Assembly (NCBI GenBank): GCA_963762615.1
Contig: CAVXLG010000020.1
Span: forward strand, 682,001 to 746,000
Length of the DNA stretch: 64,000 nt
From: PALSA-505 sp963762615
Lineage (GTDB): Bacteria > Actinomycetota > Actinomycetes > Streptosporangiales > Streptosporangiaceae
Direction: 5' to 3'
Made by a program: the position numbers and the translations under genes
Notes under the pieces: generated by a model
Told to the model about the DNA's origin: nothing
Database searches by the model: none
What the model saw: the letters and a program-made list of their open reading frames with translations, nothing else
Shown here: positions 1-9,135 of the stretch, one piece after another
How positions within the stretch are numbered: position 1 is the stretch's first letter
Layout of the letters: every line of letters starts with the position of its first letter

Positions 1-681
1 GTCCAGCTGGCCGGGGCCGAGCAGGCTCCGGACCAGCCAGCGGTCGCCGGCCGTCACCGCCCGCAGCAGCCACGGCGCGGCCAGCAGGGTCAGCGCCCCG
101 GCCATCGCGGCGAGCAGGGTCTCGGGCCAGTTGCTCACCGAGAAGCTGCCGACCGGCAGCGGCACGATCGCCCTGAACGGGCTCGGCTGCCCGCCCGGCG
201 CCGGGTGGTGCAGCACCGGCCACCACAGCGGGGACGACAAGTTGATCAGCCCGAAGACCCAGTAGCTGATCGCGTACGCCTGCACCATGGAGACCGGCAG
301 CTTCAGCACCAGGTAGGCCACGGCCCGCCAGGCGGTCCCGTCGCGGAGCCGGGCGTCCACCCGGCGCAGGATCCCGCGGCCCGGGTGGAACGGCTCCGGC
401 CCGGCGATGTCCGCGCCGAGCAGCCGCCCGGCCAGCCGCCGGTCCAGCGACCCGAGCCTGCGGGCCAGCCGGAGGGTCAGCACCAGGACGAGCAGCCCCA
501 CGAACGTGCCGACCAGGCTGACGGTCAGCAGGGCGCCGGCGGCGAGCAGGGCGACGATGACGAAGAACCCCACCGCGGCCGGCACCAGCCCGGCCAGGCC
601 GTAGCCGATCTCCTGGCGGGACCGCCGGGTGAACGGGGCGCGCGCGGCCGCGTGCGCCAGCTCACCCGCGGTCGCGCTCAC
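1..681 (-). CDS. Sensor histidine kinase, N-terminal sensor domain (3' part cut by window edge)
   Basis: The reading frame runs off the left edge, so only the first 227 residues are visible. They contain two adjacent hydrophobic segments near residues 27-70, two more around 125-150 and 185-205, and short charged linkers. This is the layout of the actinobacterial 'putative sensor' membrane domain that precedes a histidine kinase core; the kinase core itself is not in the window. I chose GTG at 681 because GGGGGA lies 10 nt upstream; GTG codons at 699 and 711 are in-frame alternatives. It follows an ABC exporter permease by under 50 nt, so an exporter/two-component operon is inferred. Kinase identity rests on domain layout and context only. 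Confidence 0.6.
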   Translation of the reverse strand, partial: MSATAGELAHAAARAPFTRRSRQEIGYGLAGLVPAAVGFFVIVALLAAGALLTVSLVGTFVGLLVLVLTLRLARRLGSLDRRLAGRLLGADIAGPEPFHPGRGILRRVDARLRDGTAWRAVAYLVLKLPVSMVQAYAISYWVFGLINLSSPLWWPVLHHPAPGGQPSPFRAIVPLPVGSFSVSNWPETLLAAMAGALTLLAAPWLLRAVTAGDRWLVRSLLGPGQLD

Positions 682-726
682 CAGCTCATTGTCCCCCACC
701 GGGACCGGCACCTGACTGCTCTGCCC

Positions 727-1536
727 TCAGGCGTCCCGGCGGCACAGCAGCCATCCGCCGGCGCCGAGCAGCACCGCCGCGTACAGGCAGAGCAGGCCGA
801 GCCCGGCCCAGGCCGGCAGTGACGGCGAGACATGCTTGACGGCCGTGAGCGAGTTCGCGGCGATGAAGGACGGCGTGAACCGCTCGGCCGACATCCTCGG
901 CGAACTGGGCAGGGCGAGCAGCACCAGCGACACCGCGAACAACAGCCCGACCAGGGACGTGATGGCGGCCGCGGTGTTCTTGACGATGGCGCCCAGGCCG
1001 ATTCCGATCAGCCCGGCCAGCCAGAGATACAGGCCGCCCATGAGGACCGCCCTGAGCACGCCCGGCTGCCCGAGTGCGGGGTGCGGCACCGAAGCGGGCA
1101 GCGCGGCCCGCAGGGCAAAGAACGCGGCGAAGGTCATGATCTGCCCGAGGACGAGCGCCGCCGCGCTGAACACGGCCACCTTGGCCGCCAGGACAAGCCG
1201 CCGGTCCGGGATCGCGGCGAGCGTAGCCCGGATCAGCCCCGAGGAGTACTCGCTGGTCATCACCAGGACGCCCAGGACGCCGATCACGAGCTGGGCGAAG
1301 GCGAGCCCGGCGAGCCCGCTGTTGGTGGGGTCGAAGCCGGCCAGCTGTGCGGCACTCAGGTGGGCGGAGGTGTTGCGCCCGGCGATGACGGCCACGGCGA
1401 TCATGCCCGCGGCCGTGACGGGCAGCAGCCACTTCGGGTACCGCTGGCTGCGCAGCTTGATCCACTCCATCCGGGCGGCCTGGCCGAACCCGTAGCGGCT
1501 GGCCCGCGGCGCGCGGGATGCGCTGATCGCGGTCAT
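727..1536 (-). CDS. ABC-2 type transporter permease
   Basis: This 269-residue membrane protein has about six hydrophobic segments (near 34-52, 70-95, 115-135, 155-180, 185-205 and 240-262) and begins with the cytoplasmic motif MEWIKLRSQRYP, typical of ABC-2 exporter permeases. The start ATG at 1536 overlaps the TGA of the upstream ATPase gene (ATGA), which indicates translational coupling; an in-frame extension upstream of it is not needed. It should form the membrane channel for the adjacent ATPase. The substrate cannot be read from sequence. The sensor kinase downstream suggests a drug- or peptide-responsive exporter, as in bacitracin-type systems; that part is inference. Confidence 0.85.
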   Translation of the reverse strand: MTAISASRAPRASRYGFGQAARMEWIKLRSQRYPKWLLPVTAAGMIAVAVIAGRNTSAHLSAAQLAGFDPTNSGLAGLAFAQLVIGVLGVLVMTSEYSSGLIRATLAAIPDRRLVLAAKVAVFSAAALVLGQIMTFAAFFALRAALPASVPHPALGQPGVLRAVLMGGLYLWLAGLIGIGLGAIVKNTAAAITSLVGLLFAVSLVLLALPSSPRMSAERFTPSFIAANSLTAVKHVSPSLPAWAGLGLLCLYAAVLLGAGGWLLCRRDA

Positions 1537-2288
1537 GACTGCCTCATTTCCGCGGCCTGGAACCGGGCCGCTTCCCCGGCCCGGAACTCGGCCGTCTCCT
1601 CGGTCAGGTCGAAGAACGCGTCTTCCAGCGAGTCCGAGCTCGCGGACAGCTCGTCCACGGTGGTATCGGCGAGCAGCCGGCCGCGCCCGATCACGATCAG
1701 CCGGTCGGCCATCAGCGCCATCTCGCTGATCAGGTGGCTGGAGACGAAGACCGTCCGGCCCTCGGCGGCCAGCGACTTCAGCAGGGTCCGGATCCACCGG
1801 ATGCCCTGCGGGTCCAGCCCGTTGACCGGCTCGTCGAGCAGCAGCACCCGGGGGTCGCCGAGCAGCGCGGTGGCGATGCCGAGCCGCTGGGCCATGCCCA
1901 GCGAGAACTTGCCCGGCCGCTGGCCGGCCAGCGCGGTGATCCCGGTCAGCGCCAGCACCTCGTCCACCCGGGCGGCCGGGATGTCATTGCTCGCGGCCAG
2001 CGCGGCCAGGTGAGCGCGGGCCGGCCGTCCCGGGTGAAATCCCCTCGCCTCCAGCAGCGCGCCGACCTCGCGCAGCGGCCAGCGCAGCTCGCGGTAACGC
2101 TGGCCGCCGATGCGGGCCTGGCCGCCGTCGGGAGTGTCCAGGCCCATGATCATGCGCATCGTGGTGGACTTGCCCGAGCCGTTCGGGCCGAGGAAACCCG
2201 TCACGGTGCCGGGCGGGACGTCAAAGCTCAGGCCGTCCACGGCGACCGTCCGCCCGTATCGCTTGGTCAGCTTGCTGGCCTCAATCAT
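1533..2288 (-). CDS. ABC transporter ATP-binding protein (exporter type)
   Basis: The protein has 251 residues with Walker A GPNGSGKST at about 34-42, an ABC signature variant SLGMAQR near 133 and Walker B VLLLDEP followed by VNGLDPQG. The C-terminal tail is Glu/Ala/Arg-rich and ends MRQS. This is the DrrA/CcmA-like family of exporter ATPases. It is the first gene of a three-gene minus-strand operon with the ABC-2 permease (4-nt overlap) and the sensor kinase. About 130 nt separate it from the divergent peptidase gene, leaving room for two promoters. Confidence 0.9.
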   Translation of the reverse strand: MIEASKLTKRYGRTVAVDGLSFDVPPGTVTGFLGPNGSGKSTTMRMIMGLDTPDGGQARIGGQRYRELRWPLREVGALLEARGFHPGRPARAHLAALAASNDIPAARVDEVLALTGITALAGQRPGKFSLGMAQRLGIATALLGDPRVLLLDEPVNGLDPQGIRWIRTLLKSLAAEGRTVFVSSHLISEMALMADRLIVIGRGRLLADTTVDELSASSDSLEDAFFDLTEETAEFRAGEAARFQAAEMRQS

Positions 2289-2418
2289 CGTGTCCTCCCA
2301 GCGGCACGCGGTCGCGTGCTCACCTGCCTCACGCTAGGAGTGCAGCTCGCCCGGCGGTATGCGGCTACCGGCCGCCTTGGCCGGGGGGTTTTCCCCCGCC
2401 GCCAGTAGAATCCGCGCC

Positions 2419-4548
2419 ATGACCACCCCTGCCCCGCTCGCCAGCCGGATCCGCGCCGAGCGCCGCCAGCCCGGCGACACGTTCGCCGACGACTACGCCT
2501 GGCTCGCCGACAGGGACAACCCGGACGTGACCGCCTACCTCGCGGCGGAGAACGCCTACACCGCTGACGTGACCACGCGCCTGGCCGGACTGCGCGACAC
2601 GATCTTCGCCGAGATCAAGGCGCGTACCCAGGAAACCGACCTGTCGGTACCGGTCCGCAAGGGCGGCTGGTGGTACTACACCAGGACGGTCGAGGGGAAG
2701 CAGTACCCGATTCACTGCCGGCGGCCGGCCGCGCCGGATGAGGTCACCCCCCCGGCGGCCGAGAACGGCCGGCCGCTGGACGGGGAGCAGGTGCTGCTCG
2801 ACGGCAACGAGCTGGCCGGCGACTCCGCGTTCTTCGCGCTCGGCGCCTTCGGCGTCAGCCCGGACGGGAGGCTGCTGGGCTACTCCACCGACTTCACCGG
2901 CGACGAGCGTTTCACCCTGCGGATCTCCGACACCGGCAGCGGCGCCGTGCTCGACGACGAGATCCCCGGCACGTTCTACGGCTGCGCGTGGTCACTCGAC
3001 GGCTCGGCGCTGTTCTACGTCACCGTGGACGACGCCTGGCGGCCGTACCGGGTGTGGCGGCACATGGTCGGCAGCCCGGCCGCCGACGACGTGATCGTGT
3101 TCGAGGAGCCCGACGAGCGCTTCTGGGTCGGGGTGAGCCTGACCCGCAGCGAGCGCTACCTGGTGATCAAGACGGAGAGCAAGCTGACCGGCGAGGCATG
3201 GCTGCTGGACGCGGCGGACCCGGCCGGGGAACTGCGGGTGGTCGCGCCGCGCCGGCAGGGGGTGGAGTACGACGTCGAGCACCAGCCGGACCATGAAAGC
3301 GGCGACCGGCTGCTCATCCTGCACAACGACCACGCGGAGAACTTCGAGCTGGCCGCCGCGCCGGTGGCGCGGCCGCAGGCCTGGGAGCCGGTCATCGGCG
3401 AGCGCGCGGACACCCGGCTGCTCGCCGTCAGCGCCTTCGCCGGCCACCTGGTGATGTGGTACCGGCGCGACGGCCTGACCGGCCTTACCGTGTACCGAGA
3501 TGACGGCTCATCCCGGGACATCCCGTTCCCCGAGCCTGTCTACTCGGTGTCGCCGGGAGCGAACCCGCAGTACGAGTCGTCGCGATTCAGGCTGCAGTAC
3601 GAGTCCCTGGCCACGCCGGAGTCGGTCCTCGAATGGGACGTCGGGACCGGCGAGCTGACGCTGCTCAGGCGGCAGCCGGTGCTCCCGCTGCCCGGCGGCC
3701 GGCCGTTCAGCTCCGATGACTACTCCCAGTACCGCGAGTGGGCGGTGGCCGGCGACGGCACCCGGATCCCCATCTCCCTGGTCTGCCCGAAGGGCACGCC
3801 GCGGGACGGCACCGCCCCGTGCCTGCTCTACGGCTACGGCAGTTACGAGACATCGATCGATCCGTACTTCAGCACCGCCCGGCTGTCGCTGCTCGACCGC
3901 GGGTTCGTCTTCGCCATCGCGCACGTCCGCGGCGGCGGCGAGATGGGCCGGCGCTGGTATGAGGAGGGCAAGCAGCTCACCAAGACGAACACGTTCACCG
4001 ACTTCATCGCCTGCGCCGAGTACATGGCCCGGCGGGGATGGACATCGCCGTCCCGGCTGGTCGCCCGGGGCGCGTCGGGCGGGGGCCTGCTCATGGGCGC
4101 GGTGGCCAACATGGCGCCGCAGGACTTCGCCGGCATCGTGGCGGAGGTCCCGTTCGTGGATCCGGTGAACACCATGCTCGACCCGTCGCTTCCGCTGACG
4201 GTGACCGAGTGGGAGGAGTGGGGCGACCCGCTGCATGACCCCCAGGTTTTCGCCTACATGAAGTCGTACTCGCCGTACGAGAACGTGACCGGCCAGGAGT
4301 ACCCGGCCATCCTGGCTACCGGCAGCCTGAACGACACCCGCGTCCTGTACCACGAGCCGGCCAAGTGGATCGCGCGGCTGCGGGCGGTGGCCAAGGGCGG
4401 GCCGTTCCTGCTCAGGATGCGGATGGAGGCCGGCCATGGCGGCCGGAGCGGCCGGTACGACGCGTGGCGCGAGGAAGCGCTGATCACGGCCTGGATCATC
4501 GACGCGGCGGGCGCAGGCCCGGGCTCATCTAGCCGAACAGCGCGCTGA
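2419..4548 (+). CDS. ptrB: S9 family prolyl oligopeptidase (oligopeptidase B-like)
   Basis: This 709-residue serine peptidase cleaves oligopeptides, in this subfamily usually after basic residues. The N-terminal half is the beta-propeller cap and opens with ADDYAWLADRDNPDV. The C-terminal alpha/beta-hydrolase domain carries the nucleophile in GASGGGLLMG (Ser about 553), Asp about 639 in LNDTRV and His about 673 in EAGHGGRSGRY. Length matches oligopeptidase B. No signal peptide is seen, so it is probably cytoplasmic. ATG 2419 was chosen over upstream in-frame codons because the family motif starts shortly after it. The 3' end overlaps the convergent PRPP synthetase gene by 20 nt. Confidence 0.9.
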   Translation: MTTPAPLASRIRAERRQPGDTFADDYAWLADRDNPDVTAYLAAENAYTADVTTRLAGLRDTIFAEIKARTQETDLSVPVRKGGWWYYTRTVEGKQYPIHCRRPAAPDEVTPPAAENGRPLDGEQVLLDGNELAGDSAFFALGAFGVSPDGRLLGYSTDFTGDERFTLRISDTGSGAVLDDEIPGTFYGCAWSLDGSALFYVTVDDAWRPYRVWRHMVGSPAADDVIVFEEPDERFWVGVSLTRSERYLVIKTESKLTGEAWLLDAADPAGELRVVAPRRQGVEYDVEHQPDHESGDRLLILHNDHAENFELAAAPVARPQAWEPVIGERADTRLLAVSAFAGHLVMWYRRDGLTGLTVYRDDGSSRDIPFPEPVYSVSPGANPQYESSRFRLQYESLATPESVLEWDVGTGELTLLRRQPVLPLPGGRPFSSDDYSQYREWAVAGDGTRIPISLVCPKGTPRDGTAPCLLYGYGSYETSIDPYFSTARLSLLDRGFVFAIAHVRGGGEMGRRWYEEGKQLTKTNTFTDFIACAEYMARRGWTSPSRLVARGASGGGLLMGAVANMAPQDFAGIVAEVPFVDPVNTMLDPSLPLTVTEWEEWGDPLHDPQVFAYMKSYSPYENVTGQEYPAILATGSLNDTRVLYHEPAKWIARLRAVAKGGPFLLRMRMEAGHGGRSGRYDAWREEALITAWIIDAAGAGPGSSSRTAR

Positions 4549-5467
4549 CCGACTCGCCGTCGTGAATCCGCCGGATGGCCTCGGCCAGCGCGGGGGCGAC
4601 CGAGATCACCCGCAGCTTGTCCGGCCGGTTGTCCGCCCGGACCGGCACCGTGTTGGTGCAGACGATCTCGCTGACCTCCGGCCTGGCGGCCAGCCGGTCC
4701 AGCGAGCCGTGGCAGAACAGCCCGTGCGTGCAGGCGATCTGCACCGAGCGCACCTGGTGCTCGGCCAGCCTGACGAGCAGCTCGTCGAGCGTGGTCCCGC
4801 GGGAGATCTCATCGTCCAGGACGATCGCGTTCCGGCCGGTCACGTCGCCGATGATCGAGCTGATCGTGACGCTCGTATCGCTGTGCCGCTCCTTGGCGCC
4901 GGCCGCGACCGGCAGCCCGAGCCGCCGGGCGAACGCCGCCGCGCTCTTCGCGTTGCCCAGGTCGGGTGACACGACGACCGAGCCGGCCAGGTCGCGCCCG
5001 CGGAAGTGCGCCGCCAGCTCGCGGAGCGCGTGCAGGTGATCGACCGGCACGGAGAAGAAGCCGTGCACCTGGGGCGAGTGCAGGGTCATGGTCAGCACCC
5101 GGCTCGCCCCGGCCGTGACGAGCAGGTCGGCGACGAGCCTGCCGCCGATCGAGACCCGGGGTTCGTCCTTCTTGTCCGAACGGGCGTAGGCGTAATGCGG
5201 CATGACCACGGTGACCCTGGCCGCGGACGCGCCCCTGGCGGCGTCGGTCATCAGCAGCAGCTCGACCAGGTGCTCCTGGACCGGCGGCACCACCGGCTGG
5301 ATCAGGAACACGTCGCGTTCCCGGCAGTTGGCCTGCAGCTGCACGTCCAGGCAGTCGTTGGCGAACCGCCGCAGCCGCACCGGGAGCAGCGGGATCCGCA
5401 GCCAGTCGCAGATTTCCCGGGCCAGCTCGGGGTGGGCGCTGCCGCTGAAGACGGCGATGTCGCGCAC
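4529..5467 (-). CDS. prs: Ribose-phosphate pyrophosphokinase (divergent Prs paralogue)
   Basis: The 312-residue protein matches the PRPP synthetase fold, which makes PRPP and AMP from ribose-5-phosphate and ATP. Visible motifs are AVFSGSAHPELA at the N-terminus, MPHYAYARSDKKDEPRVSIG (canonical YARQDRK region), HSPQVHGFF, SPDLGNAKSA and the PRPP loop LDDEISRGTT. Several of these deviate from the housekeeping enzyme (flag region, DDEISRGTT instead of DDMIDTGGT), so it looks like a second, specialised copy. It lies 3 nt after the adenylate kinase stop, in one operon with it. That is sensible biochemically, since AMP is the by-product of PRPP synthesis. Confidence 0.85.
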   Translation of the reverse strand: MRDIAVFSGSAHPELAREICDWLRIPLLPVRLRRFANDCLDVQLQANCRERDVFLIQPVVPPVQEHLVELLLMTDAARGASAARVTVVMPHYAYARSDKKDEPRVSIGGRLVADLLVTAGASRVLTMTLHSPQVHGFFSVPVDHLHALRELAAHFRGRDLAGSVVVSPDLGNAKSAAAFARRLGLPVAAGAKERHSDTSVTISSIIGDVTGRNAIVLDDEISRGTTLDELLVRLAEHQVRSVQIACTHGLFCHGSLDRLAARPEVSEIVCTNTVPVRADNRPDKLRVISVAPALAEAIRRIHDGESVSALFG

Positions 5468-5470
5468 GCC

Positions 5471-6136
5471 TTAATCCCCGGCTGGGCGGTCGGCCTGGTA
5501 GGGCGGCAGCCCGAGGCCCCGGCGGATGGCCTGCTGGACGACCTCGGGCTCGGCCCGCGCGTCCACGGTCACGACGAATTCCTTGCGCCGGAACACGTCC
5601 AGCACCGGATTGGTCTTCTCGTGATAGTCGCGCAGCCGGACGGCGAGCGCCTCCTCGGTATCGTCCTCCCGCTGGACGAGCTCACCGCCGCAGTTGTCGC
5701 ACTTGCCGGGCACGTCCGGGCTGTTCCCGATGAGGTTGTAGTCCACGCCGCAGCTCGAGCAGAGCCGCCGGGCCAGCACCCGGCGGCGCACCTCGCTGTC
5801 CGGCAAGTCCAGGTAGATGACGCCGTCGATGTCGTAGCTCTCCAGGAAGAACTCGGCCTGCCGCCGGTTCCGCGGGAAGCCGTCGACGATGAACCCGTAG
5901 TTCCAGTCGTGCTCGGCCAGCCGCTCGCGGACGATTGCCTCCACCGTCTCGTCGGCCACCAGCTCGCCCGCGGCCATGGTCCGCCGCACCTGCGCGCCGA
6001 GCTTGGTGTGCTGCTGCACGTTCCACCGGAAGATGTCGCCCACGCTGATGTGCACCAGGTCCAGCCCGGAGGCGAGCATCTTGCTCTGGGTGCCCTTGCC
6101 GCTGCCCTGCACGCCCATGATCACGTATTTGCGCAT
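5471..6136 (-). CDS. adk: Adenylate kinase (long, Zn-lid form)
   Basis: The protein has 221 residues and converts AMP + ATP to 2 ADP. The P-loop is GVQGSGKGTQ, followed by HISVGDIFR, the AMP-site FIVDGFPRN and an expanded lid with two Cys pairs (CSSCGVDYN and CDNCGG), a zinc-binding LID. The C-terminus has a short Pro-rich tail. Housekeeping actinobacterial adk normally sits between secY and infA/map; this one is instead paired with a PRPP synthetase 3 nt away, so it is probably a paralogue. ATG 6136 begins directly with the P-loop strand MRKYVIMG. Confidence 0.85.
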   Translation of the reverse strand: MRKYVIMGVQGSGKGTQSKMLASGLDLVHISVGDIFRWNVQQHTKLGAQVRRTMAAGELVADETVEAIVRERLAEHDWNYGFIVDGFPRNRRQAEFFLESYDIDGVIYLDLPDSEVRRRVLARRLCSSCGVDYNLIGNSPDVPGKCDNCGGELVQREDDTEEALAVRLRDYHEKTNPVLDVFRRKEFVVTVDARAEPEVVQQAIRRGLGLPPYQADRPAGD

Positions 6137-6223
6137 GCCGCCACCATGGCATGCCGCGCGCGTCCGGCGCGAGCCAAGGGGGCCGGTAACGCCGCGCGCC
6201 GCCGGGCCAGCCCGGCCAGGCCG

Positions 6224-6540
6224 CTAGGCCAGGCCGAACCTGCGGGCGCAGGCGTCCCGGACCCCGGGCGCCACCAGGCCGCGCAGCTGCGGCCAGTCCT
6301 GGCGCAGCAGCCCCGGGTGCAGGAAGCGGGCGATGTCGTTGCGGCTGCCCTGGCTGAGCACGATCGTGTAGAGCCGCAGCCGGCCGCGGCCTCGGAGACG
6401 TCGAACTCGCGCAGCCCGTGCCAGGTCAGGTGAACGGGCAGTACCACGGTCCCCCGGGCGGGCCCGCGCAGGTCATCGAGCCGCTCTGGTATCCGCGCGG
6501 CAGTCCCGCGCCATCGCGGGAGCACCTTCCCCAGGGGCAT
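6224..6540 (-). pseudogene. Frameshifted small protein of unknown function
   Basis: Two in-register halves of one small protein are visible. The first, from ATG 6540, reads MPLGKVLPRWRGTAARIPE… to HLTWHGLREFDVSEAAA. The second, in the next frame from about 6375 to TAG 6224, reads LRLYTIVLSQGSRNDIARF and ends DACARRFGLA. One lost base in the GC run near 6380 (GCGGCCGGCTGCGG) would rejoin them to about 105 aa. Codon bias is strong on both sides, so a sequence error is at least as likely as a real null. I recognise no function; it is soluble, with no signal peptide. Confidence 0.55.
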
Positions 6541-6622
6541 GAGCGCTATTATCCCGGCCCGCGGCGGCAAACGCACCGGATCTGCGAGCAGGTCCGCACC
6601 GGGACGGCGCTAGGCTCGGGAT

Positions 6623-7009
6623 ATGTCCAGCGCCGAAACCGACCGGCCGGGACCCGAGCGGACCGGGCCGGCCGGATGGCGTTTCCTCATCACCCCCCGC
6701 TGGCTCGGCTGGCACCTCGCCATGGTGGTCGCCGTGGCGGGCATGCTCGCCCTCGGCTACTGGCAGCTCCGGCGGGCGGAGGAGGGCAACGCACTGAGCT
6801 GGGCATACACCTTCGAGTGGCCCATTTTCGCGGTCTTCGCCGTGGTCTTCTGGGCCAAGACGATCCGGGACGAATTCTCTCCGCCGGACGCGGACGAGGC
6901 CCCCGACCGGGCCGAGCTGGCGGTCGGCGCCACCCGGGCAGCTCGTCCGGCCGGCGAGGATTACCAGGAGGCCGGCCGAATCCGAGGACGAGGACCTGGC
7001 CGCGTATAA
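6623..7009 (+). CDS. Small SURF1-like membrane protein, C-terminus probably frameshifted
   Basis: The frame as read gives 128 residues with two hydrophobic segments, at about 33-48 and 65-80, after the motif WRFLITPRWLGWHLAM, which resembles the N-terminus of SURF1-type proteins. From about 6965 the native-looking sequence continues in another frame, SEDEDLAAYNAYLARL, to a TGA at 7071-7073. The true protein is therefore probably about 149 aa ending in WHGLR. It precedes a DUF3817 gene, a pairing I recall from actinobacteria. The specific role is unknown. Confidence 0.6.
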   Translation: MSSAETDRPGPERTGPAGWRFLITPRWLGWHLAMVVAVAGMLALGYWQLRRAEEGNALSWAYTFEWPIFAVFAVVFWAKTIRDEFSPPDADEAPDRAELAVGATRAARPAGEDYQEAGRIRGRGPGRV

Positions 7010-7143
7010 CGCCTATCTCGCCAGGTTGCAGGACCAGGTGAAGAATCATGGCCGGTGGCACGGGCTGAGGTGAGCCCGGGCGGCCGGCCCCGGACGCCGC
7101 GTCCGGCTCCGCGCGGACGATGACAACAGCAGGAGGTGGTGCG

Positions 7144-7491
7144 GTGGATGCGGCCGTGCTCCGCTACCGGGTAATGGCGTACATAACCGGAACGGTGCTG
7201 ATCGTGCTCTGCTTCGTCGGAATCCCGCTCCAGGTGGCGGCGGGCAACGACGTCGTCGTGAACGACGTCGGCACGCTGCACGGGATCCTGTACATCATCT
7301 ACCTGATCGTGGCGTACCAGCTGGCCAGGCGGCTGCGGCTGCCGATCGGCCCGACCCTGCTCATGCTGCTGGCCGGCACCATCCCCGTGCTCACGTTCGT
7401 GGTCGAGCGCTGGGTGAACCGGAAGTACATCACTGCGGCGCGGCAGGGGCAGGCGGACGGCCAGGCCGCCCCGACCGCCCGCACGCGCTGA
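7144..7491 (+). CDS. DUF3817 family integral membrane protein
   Basis: This is a 115-residue protein with three hydrophobic segments. Its conserved motif GTLHGILYIIYLIVAYQLA followed by VERWVNRKY is typical of the actinobacterial DUF3817 family. GTG 7144 is chosen because AGGAGG sits 7 nt upstream; an ATG at 7120 is in frame but has no ribosome binding site. The family's function is unknown. The 3' end is in the same frame as the next gene (methyltransferase). Confidence 0.8.
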   Translation: MDAAVLRYRVMAYITGTVLIVLCFVGIPLQVAAGNDVVVNDVGTLHGILYIIYLIVAYQLARRLRLPIGPTLLMLLAGTIPVLTFVVERWVNRKYITAARQGQADGQAAPTARTR

Positions 7492-7581
7492 CCGGCCCGG
7501 GCAGGCACCGTCATCGGCGCGGACCAGCACTACTACACCGAGCGTCCCGGTGCCGCGCACCGGCCCGGGCTTGTCCATGTC

Positions 7582-8121
7582 GTGCTGCCCGGCCTGCACC
7601 TGGCACTGCAGACCGATGCCGGGGTGTTCTCGGCGGGCAGGCTCGACCCCGGTACCCGGCTGCTGCTTGATACCGTGCCCGCACCCCCGCAGCACGGGAA
7701 CCTGCTCGACCTCGGCTGCGGGTACGGGCCGCTGGCCCTGGTGCTCGCGTCCCGCTCACCGCGCGCGGCGGTCTGGGCGGTCGACGTCAACCAGCGGGCC
7801 CTCGGCCTGTGCGCGGCCAATGCGGCGCGCGCGGGCCTGGGCAACGTGCGCTGCGTCGCGCCCGGCGACCCGGGCCTGCCCGGCCAGCTGGCGGCCATCT
7901 GGTCCAACCCGCCCATCCGGATCGGCAAGCAGGCGCTGCACGCGCTGCTGGTGACCTGGCTCGGCCGGCTGGCCCCCGGCGGCTCCGGATACCTGGTCGT
8001 GCAGCGGCACCTCGGGGCCGACTCGCTGCACCGCTGGCTGGAGGGCGCGGGCTGGCCGGTTACCCGGGTGGCCGCGCGCTCCGGCTACCGCGTGCTCCGC
8101 GCGGACGCCCCGCGAGCGTGA
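7582..8121 (+). CDS. Class I SAM methyltransferase, RsmC-like (start uncertain)
   Basis: The frame has LLDLGCGYGPLALVLA (SAM motif I), AVDVNQRALGLCAANA (motif II) and WSNPPIR (the NPP[IF]R signature of N2-guanine rRNA methyltransferases such as RsmC). The usual N-terminal family sequence is visible upstream of the GTG, from about 7525 (DQHYYTERPGAAHRPG), but between the previous stop at 7489 and GTG 7582 there is no ATG, GTG or TTG in frame. Either an uncommon start such as ATC 7513 is used or a base has been lost. As written the protein is 179 aa, slightly short for the family. Confidence 0.75.
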   Translation: MLPGLHLALQTDAGVFSAGRLDPGTRLLLDTVPAPPQHGNLLDLGCGYGPLALVLASRSPRAAVWAVDVNQRALGLCAANAARAGLGNVRCVAPGDPGLPGQLAAIWSNPPIRIGKQALHALLVTWLGRLAPGGSGYLVVQRHLGADSLHRWLEGAGWPVTRVAARSGYRVLRADAPRA

Positions 8122-8234
8122 GCCCGGGCAGGCCCGGCGGCGCCGGGAGCCGAAACGGCCCGGGCACGCATTCGTTTCCTTCCGGCCAGGCGGGGTTTGC
8201 ATCCCCTTCGGCCTGCGGCGGCATACTAACTGAC

Positions 8235-9023
8235 ATGGCGCTCGCGTTTCTCGACCACCCGGGGCCGATCGCGTTCGCGCACCGCGGCGGCCCGGCGCAC
8301 CATCTGGAGAACTCCTGGCCCGCCTTCGAGCATGCGGTCGGCCTCGGGTACTCCTACCTGGAGACCGACGTGCACGCCACCGCCGACGGGGTGCTGCTCG
8401 CCTTCCACGACCGCACGCTGCACCGGGTGACCGACCGCGACGGCCGGATCGCGCGGATGACGCACAAGGACGTCGCGGCGGCGCGGATCGGCGGGACCGA
8501 GCCCATCCCGCTGGTTGAGGATCTGCTGGCCGCCTGGCCGGACGTCAGGTTCAACATCGACGTGAAGGAGGAGCATGCCATCGGGCCGCTGGCGGCCGTG
8601 CTGCGCCGGGTTGCCGCGTGGGACAGGGTGTGCGTGTGCTCGTTTTCGGCGCGCAGGCTCCGCGCCGCCCGGCGCGCACTCGGACGGCCGGTCTGCATGG
8701 CGCTTTCGCCGGCCGGCCTGGCGGCGGTCCGGGTGGCGGGCAACCTGGCCGGGTCGGGCCCGGCGCTGGCCAGCCGGCTCGCCGCGGCGGGCGTGCGGTG
8801 CGCCCAGATCCCGGCGGCGATGGCCACCCGGGGTTTCCTGCGCCGGGCGCATGCGCTCGGCCTCCAGGTGCACGTGTGGACGGTGAACGACCGCACGGAA
8901 ATGACCTGCCTGCTCGACCTGGGCGCGGACGGGATCATGACCGACGAGGTCGTGCTGCTCCGCGACGTCCTGGCCAAGCGCGGCCAGTGGCACCCCGCAG
9001 ACCGCGGCCGCGGCGTTCGGTAG
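8235..9023 (+). CDS. Glycerophosphodiester phosphodiesterase
   Basis: This 262-residue GDPD-fold enzyme hydrolyses glycerophosphodiesters to glycerol-3-phosphate and an alcohol. It starts with the catalytic AHRGGPAHHLENS, followed by the metal-binding ETDVHATADGVLLAFHD, the second histidine in that block, FNIDVKE, and the C-terminal VHVWTVNDRTEM and DGIMTDE. There is no signal peptide, so it is probably cytoplasmic. It sits just before rbpA and ppm1, an order recalled from other actinobacteria. ATG 8235 is the only reasonable start. Confidence 0.92.
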   Translation: MALAFLDHPGPIAFAHRGGPAHHLENSWPAFEHAVGLGYSYLETDVHATADGVLLAFHDRTLHRVTDRDGRIARMTHKDVAAARIGGTEPIPLVEDLLAAWPDVRFNIDVKEEHAIGPLAAVLRRVAAWDRVCVCSFSARRLRAARRALGRPVCMALSPAGLAAVRVAGNLAGSGPALASRLAAAGVRCAQIPAAMATRGFLRRAHALGLQVHVWTVNDRTEMTCLLDLGADGIMTDEVVLLRDVLAKRGQWHPADRGRGVR

Positions 9024-9135
9024 ATCCGGGCGCGGCTGCCGTGACCGGCACCTGAAGAAGCCCGGGCCCAGAAGCGTTTGCGGCAAGTCGGCTCCATCCG
9101 GCACGCCCGGATGCGGTTGGAACCGGGCCGAGCCG

